Below, one piece after another: positions 8,353-17,241 of a DNA stretch of 34,905 nucleotides. Made by a program: the position numbers and the translations under genes. The stretch is from CALIBK01 sp037444165 (GTDB taxonomy: Bacteria; Desulfobacterota; BSN033; UBA1163). The notes beneath the pieces were generated by a model that was given only the letters and a program-made list of their open reading frames with translations, was not told the DNA's origin and did not search any database. Numbering within the stretch: position 1 is the stretch's first letter; each line of letters begins with the position of its first letter. Where the stretch lies: NCBI GenBank assembly GCA_037444165.1, contig JBBIMX010000023.1, forward strand, positions 1 to 34,905, read 5' to 3'.

Positions 8353-10089
8353 TCAAGAATTTCGGTATCGGTTGGTGACCGGAAGTCTTCGATCCTTCCC
8401 TAAGGCCCGGTGGGTGATCTTGACCCCCGGAGGGCTCTGCCGCCTTTTATATTCATTTCGATCTACCAGACGAATGACTTCTTTCACCATCGCCTCTTTG
8501 AATCCCATCTTAACAATCTCCCGTAGGCCTTTATCTTCTTCCACATAGGCCTGAAGGATGGGGTCGAGGATAGGGTAGGGGGGGAGGGAGTCTTCATCCT
8601 TCTGATTGGGTCTCAATTCCGCTGAGGGGGCTTTGGTAAACACTCTTTTTGGGATAATCTCCTTTCCTTCTTTTTTGTTCTTATGTTCTGCCAATTGATA
8701 AACCAGAGTCTTAGGGACATCTTTAAGGACAGCAAATCCTCCTGCCATATCTCCATATAGAGTGCAATACCCTACACTCATCTCGCTCTTATTTCCAGTG
8801 GTGAGGACGAGCCAACCAAATTTGTTAGAAAGGGCCATCAGGATATTGCCTCGGATACGGGCCTGGATATTCTCTTCCGTGACGTCGGGTTTGACTCCTT
8901 TAAAGGTCGGGGCTAACGTATGAAGATAGGCATGGAAGATCTCAGTGATCGGAATGGTCAGAAATTCGATGCCAAGATTTTTTGCCAAGCGTTTTGCGTC
9001 TTCAAGAGACTCCTTAGAAGAGTAAGGAGAGGGCATGGCTACCCCTACGACACCCTTCTTTCCCAGGGCATCGACAGCGATCGTTGCCGTGAGGGCAGAA
9101 TCTATTCCACCGCTGAGACCCACCAGCACCCTTTTGAAACCATTCTTTCGAATATAGTCTCCTGTCCCAAGAACCAGGGCAGAATAGATTTCTGAAAGGG
9201 AGTCTAATGGTTTTAACTCTCTTTTTGGGAGTAGGGGCTTTCTTCGAGAGGGACGGGCCAGTTCAGTAAGTTCAATCTTTTTGATCCCTTTTTCCTCTTC
9301 CACCATTTTCTCCCTTCGAATTCTCGGGTCATGAAGACGGATTCGAAAGACAGCCTCGAAGTCTAAATCCGAAAGAACAAGATCTTCTTCGAACTGTTTC
9401 CCTCGAGCAATGAGTTCTCCCTTCTGGTCGAAGATCATGCTACCCCCGTCAAAGACCAGCTCATCCTGGCCTCCGACCAAATTGCAATAGGCCACAATGG
9501 CTAAATTATCGGAGGCTCGGGTGGAGATCAATTTTTCTCGAGTCTCTGTTTTCCCAAAATGATAGGGTGAGGCAGAGAGATTAACAATCAACTCGGCCCC
9601 TCCATGAAGGGTTTGAGTCCGGATGGGATCTCCTGGATACCAGAGATCCTCGCAGATACTTATTCCGATAGGAATGGACCGAAGGATAAAGATGAAATTT
9701 TCCTTCCCTGGATGGAAATAACGAAATTCGTCGAATACTCCATAGTTCGGGAGATACATCTTCGAATAGATGCCCATGAGCTTCCCATGATGAAGAAGAG
9801 CGGCAGAATTAAAGATGTCTTCCTCCTTATGGACGAATCCTACAATGGCAGTGATGGATTGGGTCGATCTGGCAATTTCCTGAATCGCCTTCAGGTTATC
9901 CTCGATAAACTTTGGCATCAAAAGAAGGTCCTCAGGAGGGTACCCCGTGACAGCCAATTCGGGGAAGACGAGAAGATCCGCCCCCATCCTCTTTCCCCTT
10001 TTGATGTAATCGATAATTTTTTTGCTATTCCCTTCGATCTCTCCCACGGTGGAATTAATCTGACAAAGTCCAATACGAAGATTACGCAT
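8353..10089 (-). CDS. nadE: Glutamine-dependent NAD+ synthetase
   Basis: About 578 residues. The N-terminal 260 residues are a nitrilase-fold glutaminase: the catalytic Glu is in FPELAVTGYPPEDLL and the nucleophile Cys in SICEDLWYPGD. The C-terminal half is the ATP-pyrophosphatase synthetase with the P-loop VGLSGGIDSALTAT and the TTGNKSEMSVGY segment. It amidates nicotinate adenine dinucleotide using ammonia channelled from glutamine. I chose the ATG at 10089 because AGGAGGAAAGG stands directly before it; an upstream in-frame GTG at 10107 lacks a site. It is a single-gene unit behind its own promoter, and the last glutamine-using enzyme of the cluster. Confidence 0.93.
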   Translation of the reverse strand: MRNLRIGLCQINSTVGEIEGNSKKIIDYIKRGKRMGADLLVFPELAVTGYPPEDLLLMPKFIEDNLKAIQEIARSTQSITAIVGFVHKEEDIFNSAALLHHGKLMGIYSKMYLPNYGVFDEFRYFHPGKENFIFILRSIPIGISICEDLWYPGDPIRTQTLHGGAELIVNLSASPYHFGKTETREKLISTRASDNLAIVAYCNLVGGQDELVFDGGSMIFDQKGELIARGKQFEEDLVLSDLDFEAVFRIRLHDPRIRREKMVEEEKGIKKIELTELARPSRRKPLLPKRELKPLDSLSEIYSALVLGTGDYIRKNGFKRVLVGLSGGIDSALTATIAVDALGKKGVVGVAMPSPYSSKESLEDAKRLAKNLGIEFLTIPITEIFHAYLHTLAPTFKGVKPDVTEENIQARIRGNILMALSNKFGWLVLTTGNKSEMSVGYCTLYGDMAGGFAVLKDVPKTLVYQLAEHKNKKEGKEIIPKRVFTKAPSAELRPNQKDEDSLPPYPILDPILQAYVEEDKGLREIVKMGFKEAMVKEVIRLVDRNEYKRRQSPPGVKITHRALGKDRRLPVTNRYRNS

Positions 10090-10119
10090 CCTTTCCTCCT
10101 GAACCACCTTTAATCCTTT

Positions 10120-10148
10120 CTATCATAAACAAAAAAATTTTTTTTCAA
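10120..10148 (-). promoter_or_regulatory. Candidate promoter of nadE
   Basis: Read on the - strand: TTGAAA, 17-nt A/T-rich spacer, TGATAG. The leader of about 20-25 nt runs into the AGGAGG before nadE. The -10 is a 4/6 match, so this is moderate. The dispersed element copy 2 ends exactly 31 nt upstream of this -35, the same distance as copy 1 at the other promoter. Confidence 0.45.
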
Positions 10149-10169
10149 AATAAAAAAATGTGTAGGAAT

Positions 10170-10210
10170 AACCCCTCACTCAGAGGTGGAGAATAAGCCC
10201 GTGAGGGGTT
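10170..10210 (-). repeat. Dispersed intergenic element, copy 2 (perfect 10-bp arms)
   Basis: The 21-nt core (10180-10200) is flanked by a perfect 10-bp inverted repeat, AACCCCTCAC and GTGAGGGGTT. The core is the same as in copy 1 except for one base. It lies between the end of hisF and nadE, so it could also act as a terminator for the guaA-hisH-hisF unit, although no T-run follows directly. Confidence 0.65.
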
Positions 10211-10256
10211 AGCTGGATGAAAGATGGGCCGCTCCATGAGAAAGAAAAGGAGATTT

Positions 10257-11015
10257 TTAAACTCTAACAGGGATTCCTCGGGATCTTAAATACTCTTTCG
10301 TCTCTTGAATGGAATACTCTCCATAATGAAAAATGGAAGCCGCTAAAACGGCATCGGCCTTGCCGATGGTGAAGGCCTCGTAAAGATGTTCCAAATTTCC
10401 TGCTCCTCCAGAGGCAATGACTGGGATATTGACCGACTCAGAGATTTTACGGGTCAATTCCAAATCATACCCTTCTTTTGTTCCATCTTTATCCATACTG
10501 GTCAGAAGAATCTCTCCCGCTCCTAACTCCTCCACCCGTTTGGCCCAGGATATAGCGAGAAGGGAAGTCGGCTTTCTCCCTCCGTAGGTATAAACGATCC
10601 ATCTCTCAGGATCTATCTTTTTTGCGTCAATGGCCACGACAATACATTGGCTTCCAAATTCTTCGGATGCCGCTCTCACGAGCTCTGGATTTTCTACTGC
10701 AGCGGTGTTGATCGACACCTTATCGGCCCCTGATTTGAGTAAAATCCGGATGTCTTCCAAATCCCTAATCCCTCCCCCTACAGTCAAGGGGATAAAGACC
10801 TTGGCCGCAGTCTTCTCTAATACCTTTAAGATGATCTTCCTTTTCTCGAGGCTTGCTGTAATATCTAAGAAGACAATCTCATCCGCTCCTCTTTCGGAAT
10901 AAAGGGAGGCCTGTTCTACGGGATCGCCCGCATCTCGCAGATTCAAGAAATGAATCCCCTTAATGACTCTTCCATCCTTAATATCTAAACAAGGGATAAT
11001 TCGTTTAGCCAACAT
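10257..11015 (-). CDS. hisF: Imidazole glycerol phosphate synthase cyclase subunit
   Basis: 252 residues, full length. The N-terminal CLDIKDGRVIKG carries the first catalytic Asp, and VVAIDAKKID near 127-136 carries the second. The phosphate-binding GGGIRD and ASGGAG turns are both present. It is a TIM barrel that closes the imidazole ring with ammonia delivered by HisH and releases AICAR. The gene overlaps hisH by 11 bp, as expected for partners made in equal amounts. No other his gene is nearby, so the pair is detached from the histidine pathway and placed with guaA and the other glutamine users. Confidence 0.95.
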   Translation of the reverse strand: MLAKRIIPCLDIKDGRVIKGIHFLNLRDAGDPVEQASLYSERGADEIVFLDITASLEKRKIILKVLEKTAAKVFIPLTVGGGIRDLEDIRILLKSGADKVSINTAAVENPELVRAASEEFGSQCIVVAIDAKKIDPERWIVYTYGGRKPTSLLAISWAKRVEELGAGEILLTSMDKDGTKEGYDLELTRKISESVNIPVIASGGAGNLEHLYEAFTIGKADAVLAASIFHYGEYSIQETKEYLRSRGIPVRV

Positions 11016-11601
11016 AGGAACAAAAATTCTCTAAAAATTTTAATCCCCACTTCCCAGATTTCTCGGGGTGAAATTGGACCCCAAAGAGAGAGTCCTTTTC
11101 AATGGCCGAAGTAAAGAGAATTCCATAATCGGTCATTCCTACCCTGACTTTTGAATCCTCCGGAGCTACATAATAGGAATGGGCAAAATAGAAAAAGCAT
11201 GGATCCGGGATACCTTCAAACATGTTACTTCTCCCCCCGACCTGATTCCATCCCATATGGGGAATCTTCACCCCTTCAAACTTCAGGACTTTCCCCTTGA
11301 TCAGATCGAGCCCTTGATGAACCCCGTGTTCAAAACCTTCTGTAAAGAGCAACTGCAATCCTAAACAGATTCCTAAGATGGGTTTTTTCTCCCTCGCAGC
11401 TTCACAAATCGCCGGGATGAGATTAAGTCTTTTAAGATTCTCCATTCCTCTTCCAAAGGCACCTACACCCGGAAGGACCAGAGCCTTGGCCTTTTTAATA
11501 AGATCGGGATCAGAAGTCACAAGGACCTTCGCTCCCACCTCTTCAAAAGCCTTACTGACACTCTTTAAATTTCCCATTCCATAATCGACGATCGCTATCA
11601 T
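11005..11601 (-). CDS. hisH: Imidazole glycerol phosphate synthase glutaminase subunit
   Basis: 198 residues. Class-I amidotransferase with nucleophile Cys in GICLGLQ (Cys about 79), the PGVGAFG oxyanion segment near 44-50 and the His/Glu of FHPEKSGKWG near the C-terminus. It hydrolyses glutamine and feeds ammonia into HisF. It starts 25 bp after guaA ends and overlaps hisF, forming a guaA-hisH-hisF unit. The IMP/GMP and histidine pathways are also connected through AICAR, made by HisF. Confidence 0.95.
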   Translation of the reverse strand: MIAIVDYGMGNLKSVSKAFEEVGAKVLVTSDPDLIKKAKALVLPGVGAFGRGMENLKRLNLIPAICEAAREKKPILGICLGLQLLFTEGFEHGVHQGLDLIKGKVLKFEGVKIPHMGWNQVGGRSNMFEGIPDPCFFYFAHSYYVAPEDSKVRVGMTDYGILFTSAIEKDSLFGVQFHPEKSGKWGLKFLENFCSYVG

Positions 11602-11626
11602 TGGAGTTTATTGAATTTAAGGCCCT

Positions 11627-13159
11627 TTATTCCCATTCAATGGTGGCAGGAGGTTTGGTTGAAATATCATAAACGACTCGATTGACTCCTTTGACCTCAT
11701 TAATGATTCGGTTCGAAAGGGAGGCCAAGAGAGGATAAGGCAATTTAGCCCAGTCTGCGGTCATTCCATCTTGACTGGTGACAGCCCGAACCACAGCGAC
11801 GTGTTCATAAGTCCTTCCGTCTCCCATCACCCCGGTCGTCTTTACAGGGAGTAGAATCCCGAATATCTGCCATAGGTTTTTATAAATAGGTCTCTTTTGA
11901 ATCTCCTCCTGAATCAAGAAGTCTACCTCTCTCAGAATGGTCAATCTCTCTTCTGTCACCTCTCCGATGATCCTCACAGCCAATCCAGGGCCAGGGAAGG
12001 GGTGGCGATGGATCAAACTCTCAGGGAGTCCAAGTTCTTTCCCCACCTCTCTGACCTCGTCCTTAAATAAAAATCTAAAGGGTTCGATGAGTTTAAATCT
12101 CAATCTTGAAGGGAGACCTCCCACGTTATGGTGAGTCTTGATCTTCATGGAGGGGCCCCCAAAAGCCGATTTCGATTCAATCACATCCGGATAGAGGGTC
12201 CCCTGGGCCAGGTATTTTATTCGTCCAAGGGCTTGGGCCTCTTTTTCAAAGACTCGAATGAATTCCTGACCGATGATCTTTCTTTTCTGTTCGGGATCCA
12301 GCACTCCTTTCAATCTCCTTAGAAATCGATCCCGCGCATCGGAATAGATTAAATGGATGTTAAACTCCTTAAATCTCTGGATGACCTCCTGAGCTTCATT
12401 CTTTCGGAGCAATCCATTGTCTACAAAAATACAGGCGAGCCTCTCTCCAATAGCTCGATGAAGGAGGACACTTAACACCGTTGAATCAACCCCTCCGGAG
12501 ACCGCACAGATCACTTTCTCGCCTTTTGTGGTCTCCTTGATTTCGTTGATCTTCTCTCGAACAAAATCTTTAATTTTCCAATGCTCCTCGCAACGAGCGA
12601 TTCTTTTTAAGAAATTATTAAGGATTTTTAAACCCTCTGGAGTGTGACTCACCTCTGGATGGAATTGAACCCCATAGATTTTTCTCTTTTTGTCCCCCAT
12701 CGCCGCGATAGGAGAGTTTCGGGTGTGTCCAAGGACTTCAAAAGAAGGAGGAATTTTAATGACCCGGTCTCCATGACTCATCCAGACCTCCATTCGAGAT
12801 TTCAGTCCATAGAATAGATCCTCCTTCTGATCCATTATAAAATAGGCATTCCCGTATTCCCGTCCCGATGCAGATTCCACCTCCCCTCCAGCGAGTTTAG
12901 CCAGAAGTTGCATCCCGTAGCAGATCCCTAAGATGGGGATATGGAGTTCGAATATCTCTTTTGAAAGGGAAGGGGCTTCTTTTTGGGTGACTGTGGCAGG
13001 TCCTCCGGAGAGAATAAGGGCTTTGGGGTTATTTTTTAAAATCTCTTTTAGTGAAACATTGTAAGGAAAGATTTCACAGTAGACCTTACACTCCCTCACC
13101 CTCCGGGCGATGAGTTGAGTATATTGAGACCCAAAATCTAAGATGGCGACCCAATCCAT
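11627..13159 (-). CDS. guaA: GMP synthase (glutamine-hydrolysing)
   Basis: 510 residues, full length. The N-terminal class-I amidotransferase has DFGSQYTQLIARRVRE, nucleophile Cys in GICYGMQLLA (about residue 80) and QFHPEVSHT. The middle ATP-pyrophosphatase has the P-loop SGGVDSTVLS. The C-terminal dimerisation domain ends in PPATIEWE, the normal family ending. It converts XMP to GMP using glutamine amide nitrogen. It is the first gene of guaA-hisH-hisF, and the 95-bp gap upstream contains a palindrome that may carry both its promoter and the terminator of the glutamate synthase operon. Confidence 0.96.
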   Translation of the reverse strand: MDWVAILDFGSQYTQLIARRVRECKVYCEIFPYNVSLKEILKNNPKALILSGGPATVTQKEAPSLSKEIFELHIPILGICYGMQLLAKLAGGEVESASGREYGNAYFIMDQKEDLFYGLKSRMEVWMSHGDRVIKIPPSFEVLGHTRNSPIAAMGDKKRKIYGVQFHPEVSHTPEGLKILNNFLKRIARCEEHWKIKDFVREKINEIKETTKGEKVICAVSGGVDSTVLSVLLHRAIGERLACIFVDNGLLRKNEAQEVIQRFKEFNIHLIYSDARDRFLRRLKGVLDPEQKRKIIGQEFIRVFEKEAQALGRIKYLAQGTLYPDVIESKSAFGGPSMKIKTHHNVGGLPSRLRFKLIEPFRFLFKDEVREVGKELGLPESLIHRHPFPGPGLAVRIIGEVTEERLTILREVDFLIQEEIQKRPIYKNLWQIFGILLPVKTTGVMGDGRTYEHVAVVRAVTSQDGMTADWAKLPYPLLASLSNRIINEVKGVNRVVYDISTKPPATIEWE

Positions 13160-13205
13160 TTTTGCTTTAATGAATGGAAATGACTTTTATTGAACCGTTT
13201 AAAAA

Positions 13206-13240
13206 TTAAAATATTGAATAGAAGGGTGTCAATATTTTAA
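13206..13240 (-). terminator. Palindrome: terminator of the glutamate synthase operon and possible guaA promoter
   Basis: A perfect 12-bp inverted repeat, TTAAAATATTGA / TCAATATTTTAA, with an 11-nt spacer. Read on the - strand it is followed by a T-rich stretch (AATTTTTAAA), as an A/T-rich terminator would be. The same bases contain TTGACA (13227-13232) followed 17 nt later by TTAATT (13204-13209), a possible guaA promoter. Both readings may hold. Confidence 0.5.
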
Positions 13241-13254
13241 GTTTACATCACCGT

Positions 13255-13995
13255 TTAATAGGCGTAGATCTTTCCATAAGGCCTTAAATGGGTAGGGCAA
13301 AGTTTGATAAAATTTTCTCTCATTACCTCATCAAAACTTAATCCGAAATCCTCACAGAACTCCTTGAGATGGATGTTTAACCATGTCCTATCCGATTCAT
13401 TCATAGGGGAGATAGAGACCTCCTTTCCGAGCTGAAAAGAATCCAGCTCTCCCCTTATATAGATGACTCCTCCGTGCATTCCCGTTCCTATAAAATTTCC
13501 GACAGGACTCCCTTCGTTCCTGTTCAGTCCAAGGACAACAATCGCTCCTCCGGCCAGATACTCTCCGAGAAAGTCTCTGGTCGTCCCTCCGATCATGATG
13601 ACCGGTACCTTTTTCTTGTAAGATTTCATGTGGATGCCAACACGATACCCCACATTCCCAAGAATATAGAGTTTCCCTCCCCTCATCCCGTAACCTAAAA
13701 CATCGCCTGCATCCCCATGAATGAGGACTTTCCCATCGTTCATCGTATTGGCTACGGCGTCCTGAGCATTTGTAGAGGTAATAATCGTTGGACCCTCCAT
13801 AAAAGCGGCAAGATCATTTCCGGGGATCCCCTCTATTTCAATTCTTATCTTTCCACGAATTCCATCTCCGATATAACGTTGACCATTTACATTTCGAAGT
13901 CGGATGAGCTTGACTCCTTGACGAACCAGTTGATGGATCTGTTCGTTCAATTCCCTATAATGGAGATTTCTGGCATCAATCTCTGCCCTTTTCAT
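13255..13995 (-). CDS. Glutamate synthase GXGXG-domain subunit (archaeal-type GltB3)
   Basis: 246 residues, a stand-alone version of the beta-helix domain that forms the C-terminus of bacterial GltB. The repeated glycine pattern is clear: HGDAGDVLGYGMRGGKLYI, GNVGYRVGIHMKSY, GGTTRDFLGEYLAGG and IGTGMHGGVIYIRG. In the fused enzyme this domain is structural. Its ATG overlaps the stop of the FAD oxidoreductase gene by 4 bp, so it is the last gene of the glnA-glutamate synthase operon. The same fold occurs in FwdC/FmdC formylmethanofuran dehydrogenase subunits, but the operon makes glutamate synthase the better reading. Confidence 0.85.
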   Translation of the reverse strand: MKRAEIDARNLHYRELNEQIHQLVRQGVKLIRLRNVNGQRYIGDGIRGKIRIEIEGIPGNDLAAFMEGPTIITSTNAQDAVANTMNDGKVLIHGDAGDVLGYGMRGGKLYILGNVGYRVGIHMKSYKKKVPVIMIGGTTRDFLGEYLAGGAIVVLGLNRNEGSPVGNFIGTGMHGGVIYIRGELDSFQLGKEVSISPMNESDRTWLNIHLKEFCEDFGLSFDEVMRENFIKLCPTHLRPYGKIYAY

Positions 13996-15260
13996 TTCGG
14001 TTTTTCAAACCTCTCCTTTCTTAAATGTTTTGGAAAGGAGATCCACCCAAAGGGGTTCTTGAGGAGTTCCTTTTTGAACCCTTTCACAGAAAGCCCTTCT
14101 CTTAAGAGCCCTGTGATAATTCCTGCCCGATCGATCTCTCCTAAGAGAATTGCTCCCACCACCCGATCCTCTCTCAAGATGATCTTACGATAAATATTAG
14201 CCTCTCGGTTGAATTGTTTAAACACCTGGTAGCCCTCTTCCGATGGGGGCTGGGTAAGGCCAATGGAGATGATAGGAAGATGAGCCACGTCCATCGAATT
14301 CATCATAAATCCTCCCTCATATTGATACTCTTCTTTCCCAACCATCTGGTATCCCGCAATCTTCCCTTGGTGATAAGCATTAGGCCAGATAGGAAGGGGT
14401 CGAACCATTTTTAAAATCTTGTCATAGGACTGGGTGACATCCCCTGCCGCATAAATATGGGGAAGGTTTGTTTCCATTCGTTCATTGACCAAAATACCTT
14501 TATCTATTTGTAAGGGAGTATCTTTGAAAATCCCCACGTTGGGAACGACCCCAATGGCCAGAATGACCGATTGGACATTGATGGTTTTCCCGTTGGAGAG
14601 TTGAACCGATTCTACTTTCCTGTCTCCTATAATTCTTTCGACTGTCGTGGAGGTCATCAAATGAATCCCTTCTTTCTCCAATGCTTTCTCAAGGAGGAGG
14701 GAAGCGGTTTCATCTAAGGTAAGATTCAGAATATGATTGGCCAGCTCGACCACGTAGACTTCCACCCCTCTTTTCTTGAGAGCCTCAGCCACTTTTAACC
14801 CGATCAAACCCCCACCCACAACCACGGCTCTCTGGACATTGGGTAAAATCGATAATAACTTTTTGGCATCATCCAGTTTCGTGAAGGTATAGACCCCTGA
14901 TAGATGGCCCCCTTCAATTTTTGGGATGAATGGGACTCCCCCCATGGCAATCAATAAACGATCATAGGGAATCTTCTCCCCGTCTTTCAACTCGACCTTT
15001 CTCTTCTCAAAGTCTACTCTTGTGACGGGCCTTCCCAGCCGTGTCTTTATATGCTGTTTCTCATAAAAATTCTTAGAACGATAGAAGATCTGATTCTCTT
15101 TTATCTCGCCTGATAAGAGGTAGGAGATAAGAGGCCTGGAATAGACAGGATAGGGTTCTTCTGAGATCACTGTAATGGGAAGAGTGGCATCGACCTTTCG
15201 AATCGCCTCTATGGCTCCAATGGCTCCGGCTGAATTTCCGATAATGACCATTTCCATCAT
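13992..15260 (-). CDS. NAD(P)H/FAD oxidoreductase of the glutamate synthase operon
   Basis: 422 residues of the pyridine nucleotide-disulphide reductase class II. The FAD site is VIIGNSAGAIGAIEAI at the N-terminus, the NAD(P) site VVVGGGLIGLKVAEALKKRG near 145-165, and the second FAD motif IYAAGDVTQ near 270. There is no redox-active CxxC pair, so it resembles NirB- or ferredoxin-reductase-like enzymes. It probably passes electrons from NAD(P)H to the ferredoxin encoded just upstream and so to the FMN synthase subunit, replacing GltD. It overlaps both neighbours by 4 bp, indicating a tightly coupled complex. Confidence 0.85.
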   Translation of the reverse strand: MMEMVIIGNSAGAIGAIEAIRKVDATLPITVISEEPYPVYSRPLISYLLSGEIKENQIFYRSKNFYEKQHIKTRLGRPVTRVDFEKRKVELKDGEKIPYDRLLIAMGGVPFIPKIEGGHLSGVYTFTKLDDAKKLLSILPNVQRAVVVGGGLIGLKVAEALKKRGVEVYVVELANHILNLTLDETASLLLEKALEKEGIHLMTSTTVERIIGDRKVESVQLSNGKTINVQSVILAIGVVPNVGIFKDTPLQIDKGILVNERMETNLPHIYAAGDVTQSYDKILKMVRPLPIWPNAYHQGKIAGYQMVGKEEYQYEGGFMMNSMDVAHLPIISIGLTQPPSEEGYQVFKQFNREANIYRKIILREDRVVGAILLGEIDRAGIITGLLREGLSVKGFKKELLKNPFGWISFPKHLRKERFEKPK

Positions 15261-15700
15261 TTTATTTCAACCCACACCAATGCTTCGTTCGGGCATTTGG
15301 CCACACAGACAGGGGGGTCTTTCCCTCCACAAAGGTCACATTTTGAAGCCGCCTTTTTCTCCCGTACATCCCTCGAGATGGCTCCATAAGGGCAGACCAT
15401 TACACACATCCAGCATCCTACACACTGCTCTCTATGGTGAAGGATCACTCCGGTTTGCTCATCCCGATAAAGGGCTCCACTCATACAGGCTTCCAAACAA
15501 TAGGGTTCCTCGCAGTGACGACATGGAAGAGCGAAAGAGATCGATCCTTTCTCTTCGATCAGGATTCGAGGGAGAGGTCTTGGGGTCTCTCTTTTAAAGG
15601 CTTTTAAAATCTCTTTTGATCTGGAATGTTGCACAATACAATAAATTTCACAGAGACGACATCCCATGCAGACTTCTTCTTTAATAAAGATTCTTTTCAT
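15257..15700 (-). CDS. Ferredoxin-like subunit with four 4Fe-4S cysteine clusters
   Basis: 147 residues with cysteine clusters in the HycB/DmsB style: CMGCRLCEIYC, CRHCEEPYCLEAC, CVGCWMCVMVCP and CDLCGGKDPPVCVAKCP. No signal peptide or membrane segment is visible. It lies between the FMN glutamate synthase and the FAD oxidoreductase and overlaps the latter by 4 bp. It is therefore the likely electron carrier between them. Such proteins accompany archaeal-type split glutamate synthases in many anaerobes. Confidence 0.85.
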   Translation of the reverse strand: MKRIFIKEEVCMGCRLCEIYCIVQHSRSKEILKAFKRETPRPLPRILIEEKGSISFALPCRHCEEPYCLEACMSGALYRDEQTGVILHHREQCVGCWMCVMVCPYGAISRDVREKKAASKCDLCGGKDPPVCVAKCPNEALVWVEIK

Positions 15701-15726
15701 TTTTACCTTTCCATTGCCTTCCGGTC

Positions 15727-17241
15727 TTATCTGCCTGCTGGTAAAATCCCGAGGATCTCCAGTTCGGTATCCGTCAATCCGATTCCGCGAAGGGCTAATC
15801 GGTTTCCTCGAAGGGATTCAATGGCATTGATTCCCATTCCACCCAACATCTCTTTGATTTCATGGCTCCAGGCGTGGACCAGATTGACGAGCCTTTCTGT
15901 GGCCATTTCTGGATTCAATCGTTTCTGAAGATAAGGATCCTGGGTGGCAATTCCCCAGTTACACTTTCCCGTATAACATTTTTGGCACACATGACATCCC
16001 ATTGCAATTAAGGCCGCCGTTCCGATATAGACTCCATCGGCTCCCAATGCAATGGCCTTAACCACATCGGCACTGTTTCTGAATCCTCCTGCTACAAGGA
16101 TGGAGGCCTGGTGACGAATCCCTTCCTCTCGAAGCCTTTGATCAATAGAGGCTAAGGCAAATTCGATAGGAATTCCCACATGATCTCTGATGATCATCGG
16201 GGCAGCCCCTGTTCCTCCACGAAATCCATCAATCGCGATGATATCAGCGCCTGCTCTCACCATTCCACTCGCAATAGCGGCAGAGTGATGAACAGCGGCA
16301 ATCTTAACAGAGATGGGTTTCGTATATCGGGTTGCCTCTTTTAAGGCATAGATCAGCATCCTCAGATCTTCGATGGAATAGATATCATGTTGGGGGGCAG
16401 GGGAGAGGGCGTCTGTGCCCCTCGGGATCATTCTCGTCTTCGAGATGTCCTCTACGACCTTTTCCCCAGGAAGGTGACCACCTATGCCAGGCTTCGCCCC
16501 CTGCCCGATCTTGATTTCAATAGCTGCGGCCGTATCGAGATACTCTTTATGGACTCCAAATCGGCCAGAAGCGACTTGGACAATCGTACTTTTCCCGTAC
16601 TTGTAAAGATTGGGATGAAGACCTCCTTCGCCTGTGTTGTAATAGGTTCCGAGTTTTTCTGCAGCCTTGGCCAAAGCCTCACAGGCATTATAACTAATCG
16701 CTCCATAAGACATGGCCGAAAAAAGGATAGGGGTCTCGAGTTTTAATTGAGGAGGAAGTGGATTTTTTATCTGTAACCTTTCTCCACTATCATCCAATTC
16801 CAATTTCTCGGGTTTTCTCCCAAGATAGGTTCTCAGCTCCATGGGTTCCCTGAGGGGATCGATGGAGGGATTTGTGACTTGACTGGCATTGAGAAGGAGG
16901 TGGTCCCAGTAAACAGGATAGGGTCGATCATTTCCCATCCCAGTGAGGAGAACTCCCCCTGTTTCTGCTTGTTTAATAATGTTTCGAATAGCCCAGGGCG
17001 TCCAATTGGCATTTTCTCTAAAATCAAGAGGGTTTCGGCGAATGGTAAGGGCATTGGTTGGACAGAGGGTGACACACCGATGGCAACCGACACAGACCTC
17101 CTCACGAGAGGAAACCTCAAGGGTTTCAGGGTCATAAAGATGGGCTTCAAAGGCACACTGTCTAACACATACCTGGCACTGAATACATCGGCTTGGATTC
17201 CTCTCGATCTGAAATTCGGGCTCGAGATAACTCAAATTCAC
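15727..17241 (-). CDS. Glutamate synthase, ferredoxin-FMN catalytic subunit (archaeal type)
   Basis: 504 residues. The N-terminus carries two 4Fe-4S motifs, CIQCQVCVRQC and CVGCHRCVTLCP (residues about 19-62). The rest is the FMN-binding TIM barrel of glutamate synthase, with SVKIAAVHHSAAIASGMV, IDGFRGGTGAAP and VAGGFRNSADVVKAIALG. CHVCQKCYTGKC near 410 is the iron-sulphur cysteine motif of this family. It makes glutamate from 2-oxoglutarate and ammonia, here supplied by the separate amidotransferase. The start is a GTG at 17241 directly after a TAA in the same frame, with AAGGGAGG 9 nt upstream. That start lies 80 bp inside the preceding gene, which is an unusually long overlap. Confidence 0.9.
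   Translation of the reverse strand: MNLSYLEPEFQIERNPSRCIQCQVCVRQCAFEAHLYDPETLEVSSREEVCVGCHRCVTLCPTNALTIRRNPLDFRENANWTPWAIRNIIKQAETGGVLLTGMGNDRPYPVYWDHLLLNASQVTNPSIDPLREPMELRTYLGRKPEKLELDDSGERLQIKNPLPPQLKLETPILFSAMSYGAISYNACEALAKAAEKLGTYYNTGEGGLHPNLYKYGKSTIVQVASGRFGVHKEYLDTAAAIEIKIGQGAKPGIGGHLPGEKVVEDISKTRMIPRGTDALSPAPQHDIYSIEDLRMLIYALKEATRYTKPISVKIAAVHHSAAIASGMVRAGADIIAIDGFRGGTGAAPMIIRDHVGIPIEFALASIDQRLREEGIRHQASILVAGGFRNSADVVKAIALGADGVYIGTAALIAMGCHVCQKCYTGKCNWGIATQDPYLQKRLNPEMATERLVNLVHAWSHEIKEMLGGMGINAIESLRGNRLALRGIGLTDTELEILGILPAGR

Noticed and set aside
10170..10210. Integron attC site
   Set aside because: The arms do not carry the RYYYAAC / GTTRRRY core sites and no integrase is near.
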